64,000 nt of DNA from Haloferax sulfurifontis ATCC BAA-897 (GCF_000337835.1 NZ_AOLM01000007.1:16403-80402), one strand, 5' to 3'; counted from the first letter of the stretch, positions 35,933-44,770 are shown. Numbers and translations are program-made. The notes: generated from the sequence alone by a model not told the origin.

Positions 35933-36070
35933 ATGAACAATGGTTCGTCACCGTCCGGCGTTGGGTCGTCGGACAAATGGACTGCACAAATCGTCGGCGG
36001 CAAGCCGATGTACTTCCACGCGAACGGCGGCGCGACGCGTGAACGGCCGGACGAGAGGGACAACGAGTGA
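35933..36070 (+). CDS. Short leader-operon protein, 45 residues
   Basis: An ATG frame directly after hairpin A, ending in TGA that overlaps the GTG of the next gene. The product is polar and Gly/Ser-rich (MNNGSSPSGVGSSDKWTAQI), with VGGKPMYFHANGG in the middle. It is short and has no family, but its position and coupling make it likely to be translated. Confidence 0.5.
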   Translation: MNNGSSPSGVGSSDKWTAQIVGGKPMYFHANGGATRERPDERDNE

Positions 36071-36651
36071 GCGCAGAGATGCCGAACTCGAACCGCGACC
36101 GCTCGGCCACTGAACTGAGTTCCGGGACGGTCGTTCCGAACGCAACGCACGTACGCGAGTGCGCGAGCGTCCGCGATTTCGTGTCCGTATGGCGGTCACA
36201 GCCGGCACCGGCGCGCCGGCTCTGGGAAGTCATCTCAGCCGGTGGCGCGGTCGGTATCGAGCTATCGAATCGGAAGGCGCGCGACCTCGGCACGTCTACG
36301 GGGGTAATCTGCCGAATCGCGGCCACGACCGGTAGCGGGACCGACGACGGCGCGTACCTGCTTCGCGATGGCGCGTGCGCTCGCGAGGTCGAGCGCATGA
36401 TTCGAAACCGCAACAAGCTCGTCGACCACCGAGCAGAGGCCCGGTTCTGCCAGACCGACGCCGACGTCGACGCGCTCAGCGACCAAATCCAGGCGGTCAA
36501 CGCTCACATCTCGACGCGCGACGTGCTCGACACGTCGTTCGACGAGGAGTGGGTCCCGCGGTCGTGCGTCACGAGGGTCGTCGTTTCGGCGTCGCTCACC
36601 GGCGGACGTCGCGACCACAGTAGCCGCCAGACGTCACTGGAGGGCATCTGA
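36067..36651 (+). CDS. Unknown protein, possibly HTH-containing
   Basis: 194 residues from the GTG at 36067 (GTGA overlap). The middle has a helix-turn-helix-like stretch (ELSNRKARDLGTSTGVICRI) and the later part is helical with many charged residues. No catalytic motif. First sizeable gene of the 36-39.5 kb operon. Confidence 0.5.
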   Translation: MSAEMPNSNRDRSATELSSGTVVPNATHVRECASVRDFVSVWRSQPAPARRLWEVISAGGAVGIELSNRKARDLGTSTGVICRIAATTGSGTDDGAYLLRDGACAREVERMIRNRNKLVDHRAEARFCQTDADVDALSDQIQAVNAHISTRDVLDTSFDEEWVPRSCVTRVVVSASLTGGRRDHSSRQTSLEGI

Positions 36652-36725
36652 TGGCCTCCGCGTCCACGCCTCTGAATCGCTTCACGACCACTACGACCAC
36701 CAACACCTGCGAGAAACACCAATGA
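36651..36725 (+). CDS. Micro-ORF, 24 residues
   Basis: Starts within TGATG of the previous gene and ends in ATGA with the next. The product is Thr-rich and ends NTCEKHQ. It may simply couple translation of its neighbours; translation is not otherwise supported. Confidence 0.35.
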   Translation: MASASTPLNRFTTTTTTNTCEKHQ

Positions 36726-37174
36726 CGGTACACGACACGACATCGACTAAGCACTTCGAACCGACCGGTCCGGCCATCACCTGCTACGGGTGCGGGTCGC
36801 GATACGCGTTCCTCGGTTCGGGGCACCACGGCGGCCAGTGTCCTGACTGTGGGTCGCGGGCCGTCTCGCCCGCCGGTGACCTGCAGTTCGCCAAGAGCGA
36901 AGACGTCACCGACGAGAGTAAGGCCGACACCGGCGACCGCGTCATCCACGTGGTCGCGACCGACGAGACCGACCGGCACTTCGACTGGTGGGTCGTCACC
37001 GGGGGCGAGGAGGCGATGGTCGTCCGTGTCCTCGTCGACGACGAACCGGTGCCGCTCCTCGAAGCGACCGGGTCGCAGGTGCTCCCACTACAGACGCTGG
37101 CGGTGTGGATTGAATCGCATCTCGAGGGCGCGACGCTTCGCGCCTACCGCGCGGGGGTGGGCCATGGTGCGTGA
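36722..37174 (+). CDS. Zinc-ribbon protein
   Basis: 150 residues. An N-terminal ribbon (CYGCGSRYAFLGSGHHGGQC then CPDC) is followed by a beta-rich domain (RVIHVVATDETDRHFDWWVV, MVVRVLVDDEPVPLLEA). Probably a nucleic-acid or protein-binding adaptor; it overlaps the RHH gene downstream. Confidence 0.55.
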   Translation: MTVHDTTSTKHFEPTGPAITCYGCGSRYAFLGSGHHGGQCPDCGSRAVSPAGDLQFAKSEDVTDESKADTGDRVIHVVATDETDRHFDWWVVTGGEEAMVVRVLVDDEPVPLLEATGSQVLPLQTLAVWIESHLEGATLRAYRAGVGHGA

Positions 37175-37577
37175 CGCGATGGAGCGCATCACGTTCCGCC
37201 TTCCCGAGGAGATGCTCGACAAACTCGACGACGTCGTTGAGGAGAGCGACGAGTTCGACAACCGGAGTCAGGCGGTCCGCGAGGCGGTCGAGACGTTCGT
37301 CGACGACCAGGACTGGCAGGCGACCGACGAGGAGATCGCCGAGAAGTTCGGGTCCTCGAACGACGATTCGGAGATGCTGGCCGACGGGGGGACCGCCGTC
37401 GCGTCGGTCTTCAACTCGCGGATGGTCCAGTGCGAGGACTACCCGCACGACTGTTCGTTCATGGCGGCCAAGTCGACGACGAACTTCGGCGTCCGTCGGT
37501 GGACCTCGTTCGACCGGCTCCTCGGGACCAACCGCTGTCCGGAGTGTGGCGGGGAGGTCGTTCATGTCGATGTCTAA
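37164..37577 (+). CDS. Ribbon-helix-helix (CopG-like) regulator with C-terminal zinc ribbon
   Basis: 137 residues from the ATG at 37164. The first 45 residues are a textbook RHH: MERITFRLPEEMLDKLDDVV then NRSQAVREAVETFV. The C-terminus has CEDYPHDC and CPEC pairs that may form a zinc site. This type occurs in many haloarchaeal plasmids and viruses. It probably regulates this operon. Confidence 0.75.
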   Translation: MVRDAMERITFRLPEEMLDKLDDVVEESDEFDNRSQAVREAVETFVDDQDWQATDEEIAEKFGSSNDDSEMLADGGTAVASVFNSRMVQCEDYPHDCSFMAAKSTTNFGVRRWTSFDRLLGTNRCPECGGEVVHVDV

Positions 37578-37821
37578 CGCGGGCGTGCAGACGAGTCTGG
37601 CCGCGAGCGCGTGGTCATCCGGCCGGGCTCGGTCGGTCGACCGCGAGTACACGCGAGTCGTGACCGAACACCGTCAGTCGGTCGAGACAGTCCGCTGTCC
37701 CATCTGCGAGAAGCATCGCGACGACTGGTCCGAGCAGAAGACGTCGGCGCACTACCGCCGCGAGGACCACACGTGGGCGGCGCTCGAAGCGGCCATGAAG
37801 CGCCGGAGGGGCGAGCGATGA
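37564..37821 (+). CDS. Small zinc-finger protein
   Basis: 85 residues. CPICEKHRDDWSEQ followed by HYRREDH gives a C2H2-like finger near residues 46-70. The start at 37564 overlaps the RHH gene by 14 bases and the stop overlaps the HerA start, so it is part of the operon. Confidence 0.55.
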   Translation: MSMSNAGVQTSLAASAWSSGRARSVDREYTRVVTEHRQSVETVRCPICEKHRDDWSEQKTSAHYRREDHTWAALEAAMKRRRGER

Positions 37822-39536
37822 CGGACGCAACCCCAACGTTTCCACTCGACAGCGCCGGCGAGGTCAGCCTGCCAGTCGTGGAGGTCCTGACCGGCCGCGG
37901 GTTCATCACGGGGAAGTCGGGGTCGGGCAAGTCGAACACGGCGTCGGTCGTCGTGGAAGAACTGCTCGCCGGCGACTACCCGGTACTCATCGTGGATACC
38001 GATGGTGAATACTGGGGTCTGAAGGAAGAGTTCGAAGTGCTCCACGTCGGCGCGGACAGCGAGTGCGACCTGCAGGTCGGCCCCGAGCACGCGGAGAAAA
38101 TCGCGTCGCTCGCGCTCGAACAGAACATCCCCATCATCCTCGACGTCTCGGGCTACCTCGACGAGTCAGAGGCGAACGCGCTCGTTCGCGAGGTCGCGTC
38201 GAACTTGTTCGCGATGGAGAAGAAGCTGAAGCGACCGTTCCTGATGCTGGTTGAGGAAGTCCACGAGTACATCCCGGAGAAGGGTGGCCTCGGCGACGTG
38301 GGGAAGATGCTCATCAAAATCGGGAAGCGGGGCCGGAAGCACGGCCTCGGTCTCGTCGGCATCTCTCAGCGCCCCGCTGACGTCAAGAAGGACTTCATCA
38401 CCCAGTGCGACTGGCTGGTCTGGCATCGGCTCACGTGGGACAACGACACCAAAGTCGTCCGGCGCGTCGTCGGGTCCGACGCCGCCGATGCGGTTGAGGA
38501 CCTCGCCGACGGTGAGGCGTTCGTTCAAGCCGACTTCCTCGGCGAGGACCTCCAACGCGTCCAGATTCGCCGGAAGCGGACGTACGACGCTGGCGCGACG
38601 CCGGACCTCGGTGACTTCGAGCGACCGGAACTCAAAGCGGTCTCGGCGGACCTCGTCGACGAACTCGAAGCAATCTCCGAGCGCGAGGCGAAGCGCCGCG
38701 ACCGCGTCGCACAACTCGAAGACCAGCTCGAAGCGCGGGAGTCGACCATCGACGACCTCCGCGACGAACTCCAGCAAGCGCGGGACATGAGCGACATGGC
38801 AGACCAGTTCTCGCAGGCGCTGTTGGCCGCCGCGGGTGACGGCGACAGCGGGACGGTCGCCATCGAGGAGAAGGTCGAAGAAATCCGCGAGGAGAAGAAC
38901 CGCCGCATCGCCGAGTTGGAGCAGGAGGCCGAGCGCCTTCGCGAGGACCTCCGCGAGACGCGGTCGGCGAAGGCGGACCTCGAAGCGCGCGTGGCGGACC
39001 TCGAAGAGTACGAGCGCGCGGTCGAGAACATGGACGAACTTCGCGAGGCGGTCGGGCGGATGAACGACGCGCTCGGCATCGACACCGGCGACGCCGACGC
39101 CAAGCTTCGCGAGCGCCTCGAAGACCGCAACGAGCGCGTCGCCGACCTGGAATCGGAAGTCGAGCGCCTTCGCGAGCAGTCGGCGGGCGTCACGGTCCCG
39201 GACGACGACCGCGCCCTGCTCGAAGACCCGGACGTGCGCGCCGCCATCGACGCCGCCATCGAGGCTTCGAACACGTCGAAGCGATACGTCACGGGCGTCG
39301 TCGCGGCCATCGTCGACGCCGGGGAACCGCTCGACTACGAGACTATCGCGGAGTACCTCGGCGTCTCGACGACCGGGCACGTGAGCAAGGCGTCGTCGTC
39401 GCTCCAAGCCCACGGCATCGTCACGAAGGTCTCGAAGCGACCGGCGGTCATCGACCTCAACAGGTCGGGCATCGCCGACATCAAAGCGCGCAACCAGCGC
39501 CGGGAGCGCGCGCAGAAGCTCATGGAGGAGTTTTGA
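37818..39536 (+). CDS. HerA-like ATPase with coiled coil and winged helix
   Basis: 572 residues. Walker A GKSGSGKSN (32-40), Walker B FLMLVEEVHEY (141-151), and HGLGLVGISQRPADV (sensor region) are the HerA/FtsK superfamily set. A long coiled coil follows (about 280-475), then a winged helix (about 500-545: YETIAEYLGVSTTGHVSKAS). Chromosomal HerA works with NurA in end resection; here no NurA is seen. The coiled coil is unusual and suggests a DNA-packaging, segregation or translocase role. Confidence 0.8.
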   Translation: MTDATPTFPLDSAGEVSLPVVEVLTGRGFITGKSGSGKSNTASVVVEELLAGDYPVLIVDTDGEYWGLKEEFEVLHVGADSECDLQVGPEHAEKIASLALEQNIPIILDVSGYLDESEANALVREVASNLFAMEKKLKRPFLMLVEEVHEYIPEKGGLGDVGKMLIKIGKRGRKHGLGLVGISQRPADVKKDFITQCDWLVWHRLTWDNDTKVVRRVVGSDAADAVEDLADGEAFVQADFLGEDLQRVQIRRKRTYDAGATPDLGDFERPELKAVSADLVDELEAISEREAKRRDRVAQLEDQLEARESTIDDLRDELQQARDMSDMADQFSQALLAAAGDGDSGTVAIEEKVEEIREEKNRRIAELEQEAERLREDLRETRSAKADLEARVADLEEYERAVENMDELREAVGRMNDALGIDTGDADAKLRERLEDRNERVADLESEVERLREQSAGVTVPDDDRALLEDPDVRAAIDAAIEASNTSKRYVTGVVAAIVDAGEPLDYETIAEYLGVSTTGHVSKASSSLQAHGIVTKVSKRPAVIDLNRSGIADIKARNQRRERAQKLMEEF

Positions 39537-39612
39537 ACGTCCCCCATCCCGCGAGTACGGCCCGCTCGGGTGTTCGAGCGGCGGACTCGTCGGACCCGTC
39601 GGCACGCAGTCA

Positions 39613-39685
39613 TTTAAATGGGATGACGAACCACAGTTTCAGTAACGACCACCGGACGCGCCCACGCCTGACCGTGTCCGTCCGG
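39613..39685 (+). promoter_or_regulatory. Promoter and leader hairpin B with CCCACGCCTGA loop
   Basis: A TATA box TTTAAA (39613-39618) predicts a start near 39642, giving a leader of about 60 bases. In it CCGGACG (39652-39658) pairs with CGTCCGG (39679-39685) around a loop holding CCCACGCCTGA at 39661-39671. The start codon of the clamp gene follows at 39704. Same design as hairpins A and C. Confidence 0.6.
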
Positions 39686-39703
39686 GGTCGACAAGGCACA
39701 ACT

Positions 39704-40516
39704 ATGCCACAGCAACAACCCCAACAGAAAGCGGAACGAGAATGCAACCAGAACGGAACGACAATCGACCTCGGTGGCTGGACGAAAGCGACAGTCCCAG
39801 TCAGAGACTACGCAGGCAAGGCGAAAGCGCTCGCAGAAGTGCCGTCGACGGGCGTCGTCCTGCACGTCGAACCTGATGCCATCCGTGCTCGGGTGGCGAA
39901 CCCCGCGAACACGGTCGTCGTGGAGACGACGTTCGACACCGTCGAGTACGGTGGGCTGACGACAGAACCCGCGTTCGCCGTCGACCCAACGGACTTGCCA
40001 CTGACGGCCATGATGTCTGACCAGACCGGGGACGTCACTCTCCGATTCGACGACGGCGAGACAGAGGCTAAGCGCATCGGCGGCAACCTCATGGGCTACA
40101 TCGCGCTCGAAGACCCACAGTTCTCCCAGACGTGGGCCGACGTCCCCGACATCGACGAGTGGGACGGTCGGGCCGAACTCGCGGCGGCAGACTTCAAGAG
40201 CGCGGTCGGTGCGGTCCTCGGCGGATCGGTCGGAAAGGTCCGCCTGACCATCGGCGACGAAGCGCTCATCCCGAAGTCCGAGGACCACGGTGCCGGATGG
40301 GTCCACGACTGGCCGGTTCAAGCACACACCCGAGGTGAGCGCGTGAGCGGCACCTACGACGAAGACACGCTCGCGGGCGTGGTCTCGTGCATCTCACCCG
40401 ACGCACAGGTGACCATCGACATGGTGTCGTCTCACAGTTCGATTCTGCGCATCCAGAGCGACGGCGGCCTGACGTTCTGGGTCGCCGGGCAGTTCAACGA
40501 GGAGGCAGACGAATGA
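39704..40516 (+). CDS. Divergent PCNA-like sliding clamp
   Basis: 270 residues from the ATG at 39704. After a Gln-rich start, the order of segments follows archaeal PCNA: VEPDAIRARVANPANTVVVETTF (like EGLEIRAVDPANVGMVDL), DLPLTAMMS...DVTLRFDD, MGYIALEDPQF, then DIDEW...AELAAADFKSAV, and near the end DAQVTIDMVSSHSSILRIQS. The length is close to the ~247 residues of host PCNA plus the tail. Key loops differ, so it may replace or compete with host PCNA during element replication. It has its own promoter and hairpin leader. Confidence 0.62.
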   Translation: MPQQQPQQKAERECNQNGTTIDLGGWTKATVPVRDYAGKAKALAEVPSTGVVLHVEPDAIRARVANPANTVVVETTFDTVEYGGLTTEPAFAVDPTDLPLTAMMSDQTGDVTLRFDDGETEAKRIGGNLMGYIALEDPQFSQTWADVPDIDEWDGRAELAAADFKSAVGAVLGGSVGKVRLTIGDEALIPKSEDHGAGWVHDWPVQAHTRGERVSGTYDEDTLAGVVSCISPDAQVTIDMVSSHSSILRIQSDGGLTFWVAGQFNEEADE

Positions 40517-41010
40517 GCGTCGACAACCCGTTCCCGATTCGGGGGACCATCACGCTCAAAGAGAACGGCCGCATCGCGAGTCTCGACAGCGTCACCGAGT
40601 GGGTCACCGAAACCGACCACGGCGACCTCCTCCAGCAGGCGACTGACCGCGCGAGGCGGCTCTACGGCAACGGCGTCGAAGTCGAAGTCGAGTTCTACGA
40701 CGACGGCCACGGCTTCGCACAGGGCTTCGAAATCGGCGAACCGCTCGGCACGCCCGACGCGTACGACGAGTACGAAGCGAAGCTGGACGCGGTGCGTGAG
40801 GGCCTGCTGGAAGCCTACGCGGCGGGCTACGCGAAGGCGCTCAGAGACCACGACGTAGAGACCTCGGTGGACGCCAACGCCGAGACGCTGAAGGAAATCG
40901 GCCACATCACGGAGAGCAACTACTACTACTGGGAGAGCCGGACGCTCCCGCTCGACGGCTGGCTTCGCGACCACTTCGGCGTCGACGACGGGGAGGGGAG
41001 CGACGAATGA
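40513..41010 (+). CDS. Unknown acidic protein
   Basis: 165 residues, coupled to the clamp gene by ATGA. A beta-rich start (PFPIRGTITLKENGRIASL) is followed by helices, including AVREGLLEAYAAGYAKAL. No motif recognised; co-expression with the clamp suggests a replication accessory. Confidence 0.5.
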   Translation: MSVDNPFPIRGTITLKENGRIASLDSVTEWVTETDHGDLLQQATDRARRLYGNGVEVEVEFYDDGHGFAQGFEIGEPLGTPDAYDEYEAKLDAVREGLLEAYAAGYAKALRDHDVETSVDANAETLKEIGHITESNYYYWESRTLPLDGWLRDHFGVDDGEGSDE

Positions 41011-41330
41011 GCGACCCGAAGCAACTCGCGACCGACAACCGCGAGCTGACGCGCATCCGTCGCGAGAGCCGCGCGGATGCGACTATCGAGATACCGTTCA
41101 ACGAGCGCACGACGGTCGTGTGCCCCGAGTGCGGGGAGTCGTCGACGGTCAAGATTCTGACACCGGACCCGGAGACGTACTCGCCGTCGTTCGGCCCGTG
41201 CAACAACTGGGACTGCGACGCGTTCCTGAAACTCTCGTGGGATGGGACGCGGCCGGCGCGGGAGCCATCGCCGGAGAACGCGGGGACGCAGACCGGACTC
41301 TCGCAGTTCGCAGGAGGCCGGTCGGCATGA
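41007..41330 (+). CDS. Zinc-ribbon protein
   Basis: 107 residues; CPECGESS and CNNWDC provide four cysteines for a ribbon. ATGA overlaps on both sides. Function unknown. Confidence 0.5.
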   Translation: MSDPKQLATDNRELTRIRRESRADATIEIPFNERTTVVCPECGESSTVKILTPDPETYSPSFGPCNNWDCDAFLKLSWDGTRPAREPSPENAGTQTGLSQFAGGRSA

Positions 41331-41473
41331 GCGACGACAACAGCGCGGTTGCGGCCGCGAAGTCGATGCTGGCCGGCTACGGCGACCTGACGGTCGAAGA
41401 AAAGCACGGAGCGATTCAACACGCGATTGCGGAACTGGAGAACGCCCGGCGGGCGCTTCCGGAGGACTACTGA
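41327..41473 (+). CDS. Small helical protein, 48 residues
   Basis: ATGA overlap with the preceding stop. The product is one helical hairpin (SAVAAAKSMLAGYGDL, KHGAIQHAIAELENARRAL). Possibly an adaptor or dimerisation peptide. Confidence 0.45.
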   Translation: MSDDNSAVAAAKSMLAGYGDLTVEEKHGAIQHAIAELENARRALPEDY

Positions 41474-41474
41474 G

Positions 41475-41927
41475 ATGCAAGAGACGAACCACGACGACGA
41501 CATCGAAGTTGAACAGCCCGAGTTCTCGGAACTCGTGAAGAACTCAACGATGCGCGATGCACACGACTCTCGCGACTCTGCGCTCCAATACGTTGGCTTC
41601 GACCTCGCCGACTGCGACTACTCTGAAAAGGAGCAAGAACAGCTCCTCGGCGAGGTGCTGGAAAAAATCGAGTCGGTCGCCGACTCGGCGTTCTACGACG
41701 GCGTGAACGTTGCCGCGTCACGTGGATGCGACGCCGCGGCGAAGTACGTCATCAACGAGATAACCAAGGAACTCGGTGATAGCGCGGTTGAGCAGAGGTT
41801 TGAGGAGCGACTGCGGCAGAAGGAGGGCGTCATCTCGATGGAGTTCGACAGCGCGCTATCGGCGGCCCGGTACAAGGCAGACCAATCGCTGACGGCAGAG
41901 GTACTCAACTTCACGGGGGTCTACTGA
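41475..41927 (+). CDS. Helical protein of unknown function
   Basis: 150 residues, all-helical by composition, acidic N-terminus. No metal site or signal. Its last base is the first base of the next start codon. Confidence 0.45.
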   Translation: MQETNHDDDIEVEQPEFSELVKNSTMRDAHDSRDSALQYVGFDLADCDYSEKEQEQLLGEVLEKIESVADSAFYDGVNVAASRGCDAAAKYVINEITKELGDSAVEQRFEERLRQKEGVISMEFDSALSAARYKADQSLTAEVLNFTGVY

Positions 41928-42304
41928 TGCAACGCGCAACCACGAAAACGTACCAGCACGTGCTGTACCACCCGGAGACTGACTCGTCGGTGCAAGTCTC
42001 GGAGTCGCACCAAGACCCGACCGAGGCGACGACGACCGCGGCCGCCCGCATCGGCGTCGCGGTATCCGAGGTCGTCCACGTCGCGACCGTCGAGCGGCCG
42101 GAGTACGACGAGAACGAGGTCATCGACGACACGGACTACAAGGTCGTCTTCTACGACGCCGAGACCGAACAGAGCGTCGTCGTCGGCACGTCGTCGGCGC
42201 ACCGCGGTATCGACCGACTGAAGAAAGACGCCGCCGACCGCATCGGCGTCCCGGCCGAGCGCATGGTCCGCGTCGCGACGGTCGAACTCCCGGTGGTGCT
42301 CTGA
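41927..42304 (+). CDS. Protein made of two tandem repeats
   Basis: 125 residues with an internal duplication. Both halves read HVLYHPETDSSVQVSES / KVVFYDAETEQSVVVGTS, then AARIGVAVSEVVHVATVE / ADRIGVPAERMVRVATVE. Each unit is a beta-beta-alpha-beta module of about 55 residues. Function unknown; a host-factor mimic or small binding protein is possible. Confidence 0.5.
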   Translation: MQRATTKTYQHVLYHPETDSSVQVSESHQDPTEATTTAAARIGVAVSEVVHVATVERPEYDENEVIDDTDYKVVFYDAETEQSVVVGTSSAHRGIDRLKKDAADRIGVPAERMVRVATVELPVVL

Positions 42305-42305
42305 G

Positions 42306-42581
42306 ATGCAGACGCTCAACGACACCTACACCGTCGTTCGCGACGGCGAGCGACTGGAGGTCTACAACGTCGTGAACATCGACCAACCGGCGGTCGTTCG
42401 CGGCTACAACCCTGTCGTCGAGACGTTCGACGCCCGCATCGGCGCGGGCGACAGTCGGACGAAACCCGAAGCGGTCACTAAGGCAGTCGCATACGAGCTG
42501 GAGGACGAGTTCTACATCGACGTGGCCGACCACGACATCGAGGTCGTGGACATCGAGAGCGACGACGTGGAGGTCATCTGA
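42306..42581 (+). CDS. Small beta-rich protein
   Basis: 91 residues, acidic, one base after the previous stop. Beta strands dominate (YTVVRDGERLEVYNVVN, QPAVVRGYN) with a helix near 60-72. Not recognised. Confidence 0.45.
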   Translation: MQTLNDTYTVVRDGERLEVYNVVNIDQPAVVRGYNPVVETFDARIGAGDSRTKPEAVTKAVAYELEDEFYIDVADHDIEVVDIESDDVEVI

Positions 42582-42583
42582 CG

Positions 42584-43171
42584 ATGGCTTCGAACACCGA
42601 ATCCGGCATCGAGAGCGAAGTCGTCGAGTGCCGCTACTGCGGTGAAGAAGTCGACTACCTCGAAGAAGGTCACTTCAAATACCCCAGCGACAAGTTCGCA
42701 CACCCGCAGTGCGTCGCCGACGACTGTTTCGGGAAACGAGAGCCTGTCGCGACCACCGAGGGCGTGTTCCGCCTTGAGCGCGTTACCATCAAGAAGTTCG
42801 TCGGACAGGGGCAGAAAGAGAGCCTCGTCGACTCGTACTGGCAGGCCGACTGCCCGGTCTGCTACCAGACCCACGAGTCGGAAGAGTCGGGCGAAGACGC
42901 ACGGATGGAACTCTTCGGCGGCGTGCTCGACTGTTGCGGTGCCGAGTGGATGCCTCCGGCCGGATGGGTCGAGGACTGCGACATCTGCGGCGATGACCAC
43001 CGTGGCGAGTTCAACTGCACGCCACTCTCGTGGCGGAAGCCGTTCCCCGGTATCGACAACGACTACGTCTGCGCGGAGTGTGACACCGAGAACCACGGGT
43101 CGGACCTCGATGGCCCCAACGGAGCGTGCCCGGAGTGTGGGTCTGAGGCGCTCAAGGAGGCGAGCGCGTGA
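42584..43171 (+). CDS. Multi-zinc-finger protein
   Basis: 195 residues with at least four zinc-binding clusters (CRYCGEE...HPQC, CPVC with LDCC, CDICGDDH, and CAEC with CPEC). Such cysteine-rich proteins are frequent in haloarchaeal viruses and plasmids and usually bind nucleic acid or host proteins. The exact role is unknown. Confidence 0.55.
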   Translation: MASNTESGIESEVVECRYCGEEVDYLEEGHFKYPSDKFAHPQCVADDCFGKREPVATTEGVFRLERVTIKKFVGQGQKESLVDSYWQADCPVCYQTHESEESGEDARMELFGGVLDCCGAEWMPPAGWVEDCDICGDDHRGEFNCTPLSWRKPFPGIDNDYVCAECDTENHGSDLDGPNGACPECGSEALKEASA

Positions 43172-43308
43172 TGGGTTCGAAGACGAGCACAATCGAGAAA
43201 CAGGACGACGTCATGGCGATATACTTCGGTTGCACTCACGTCCACACGGACCCGAATAGCGACGGAGAACACCCGGACGTGTGCCCCGTGTGTGGTGGTG
43301 AGCGATGA
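43171..43308 (+). CDS. Small zinc protein, 45 residues
   Basis: TGATG start overlap and ATGA end overlap. FGCTHVHTD and CPVCGGE supply possible zinc ligands. Probably translated because it links two genes without a gap. Confidence 0.5.
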   Translation: MGSKTSTIEKQDDVMAIYFGCTHVHTDPNSDGEHPDVCPVCGGER

Positions 43309-43826
43309 ACGCCGAACCGGGGGAGGAACACGAACTCACGCTCACCAGTATCGACCGCGACGAGCGGTTAGCACTCTTGCAGGCCATCGTCGAGTCGGGC
43401 CACGACCTCGGGACGAAGACCGACATGACGGTCAGTCGCCTGACCGACGAGAGGTTCGGCGACCTGCTCGACGCGGTCGAAGTGGTGCGCGGTGAGTTTT
43501 CGGACTCGGGCGCGTACGACAGCGCGAAGGCCGCCGATTCGCTCTACGACAAGCTCGAAAAGGCCGCTATCGAGGACGCGACAAGCGACTGGGAGTACGA
43601 GGCCGGCGACATCGTTCGGGAGGCCGAGGAGCCACACGCGGCCGGTGGCGTCCCGCTCGGAAAGTCGGAGTACCGCATCAAGTACCGGCTTTGCGAGGAG
43701 GACGACGGCAGTCGAAAATACTACGTCGAAACGGAAGAGGACGGAACGCATCTCTACAGCGCGGGCGTGCTGGAACTCAGATTCGAGGCCATCCCGGCCG
43801 CCGAGTCGCGGGTGTGGTCCGAATGA
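43305..43826 (+). CDS. Unknown acidic protein
   Basis: 173 residues. A helical first half (ERLALLQAIVESGHDLG) and a beta-rich second half (SEYRIKYRLCEEDDGSRKYY). No motif. Confidence 0.45.
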   Translation: MNAEPGEEHELTLTSIDRDERLALLQAIVESGHDLGTKTDMTVSRLTDERFGDLLDAVEVVRGEFSDSGAYDSAKAADSLYDKLEKAAIEDATSDWEYEAGDIVREAEEPHAAGGVPLGKSEYRIKYRLCEEDDGSRKYYVETEEDGTHLYSAGVLELRFEAIPAAESRVWSE

Positions 43827-44104
43827 CGCTCTACGAGGAGGGCGACCGACTCGTCGAAGAGTCGTGGGACGAGGAGCAGATGGGCGTCCGAGTTGAGCGT
43901 TGCGTCCGCAAACACCCAAACGGTGACATGAAGCGCATCCGGGTGTTTCGAAAAGAGAACGTCCGCTTCGCGACGCTCGACGGTGACGGCGAGGCGGTTT
44001 CCGAGCGCCACCGTGAGCTGACGAACCTCTCGCCGAAGGCGGCAACTGAGGTCCTGTTTGGGCTGGCGGAGGCGTTCGGGTACCGACTGGAGGAGAAGCG
44101 ATGA
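43823..44104 (+). CDS. Small protein of unknown function
   Basis: 93 residues, ATGA-coupled both sides. Mixed alpha/beta with a helical end (SPKAATEVLFGLAEAFGYRL). Confidence 0.45.
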   Translation: MTLYEEGDRLVEESWDEEQMGVRVERCVRKHPNGDMKRIRVFRKENVRFATLDGDGEAVSERHRELTNLSPKAATEVLFGLAEAFGYRLEEKR

Positions 44105-44277
44105 CCCTCTACGAGTGCCCGCGATGCGGCACCCAGACGGCGACGAACGACACGTGCGTGGGGGCGTTCGAACTCCCACCGACGCTCTACTGCGTCCACG
44201 ACGACACCAAGGAAGCCGTCAAGATGGACGTGCTGAGCAAGGCCGACGTCCGCGAGGAAGTGATGGTCGATGCCTGA
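44101..44277 (+). CDS. Small zinc-ribbon protein, 58 residues
   Basis: LYECPRCGTQTATNDTC gives three cysteines near the start, with a later C/H pair (YCVHDD). Overlaps the DUF1643 gene by 8 bases. Confidence 0.5.
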   Translation: MTLYECPRCGTQTATNDTCVGAFELPPTLYCVHDDTKEAVKMDVLSKADVREEVMVDA

Positions 44278-44770
44278 GTTCGTCGACGACCGCTCTGACG
44301 CGGTTCTCTCCGACGACGGGACGTACCGCTACCGGCTCTCGCGGACGTGGGACGCCGACAAGCCGACGGTCGCGTTCGTGATGCTCAACCCATCGACGGC
44401 CGACGCGACCGACGACGACCCGACGATTCGACGCTGTCTCGGCTTCGCGAAGGAGTGGGGCTTCGGGTCGCTCACCGTCGCGAACCTGTTCGCGCTCCGA
44501 AGCACGGACCCGGACGCGCTGGCCGGCCACGCCGACCCGGTCGGGCCGGAGAACGACGCGCACCTGCAGGACGTGTGCGACAGCGCCGAGCGGGTTGTCG
44601 TCGCGTGGGGGGCCAAGGGATCGCTTCGCGACCGCGCCGCGTTGGTCGCCGACCTGCTCGACGACCGCGACCTCTACGCGCTCGACACGACCAAGGCCGG
44701 CCACCCGGCCCACCCGCTCTACCAACCAGCAGATGCCGAGCTGACGAACTGGGACGGTGGTCAACTGTGA
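44270..44770 (+). CDS. DUF1643-family protein
   Basis: 166 residues. PTVAFVMLNPSTADATDDDP, TIRRCLGFAKEWGFGSL, NLFALRSTDPDAL and VVVAWGAKG are the defining segments of DUF1643, a family common in phages, plasmids and defence islands and of unknown activity. Length is typical. It belongs to the small-gene operon. Confidence 0.78.
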   Translation: MPEFVDDRSDAVLSDDGTYRYRLSRTWDADKPTVAFVMLNPSTADATDDDPTIRRCLGFAKEWGFGSLTVANLFALRSTDPDALAGHADPVGPENDAHLQDVCDSAERVVVAWGAKGSLRDRAALVADLLDDRDLYALDTTKAGHPAHPLYQPADAELTNWDGGQL

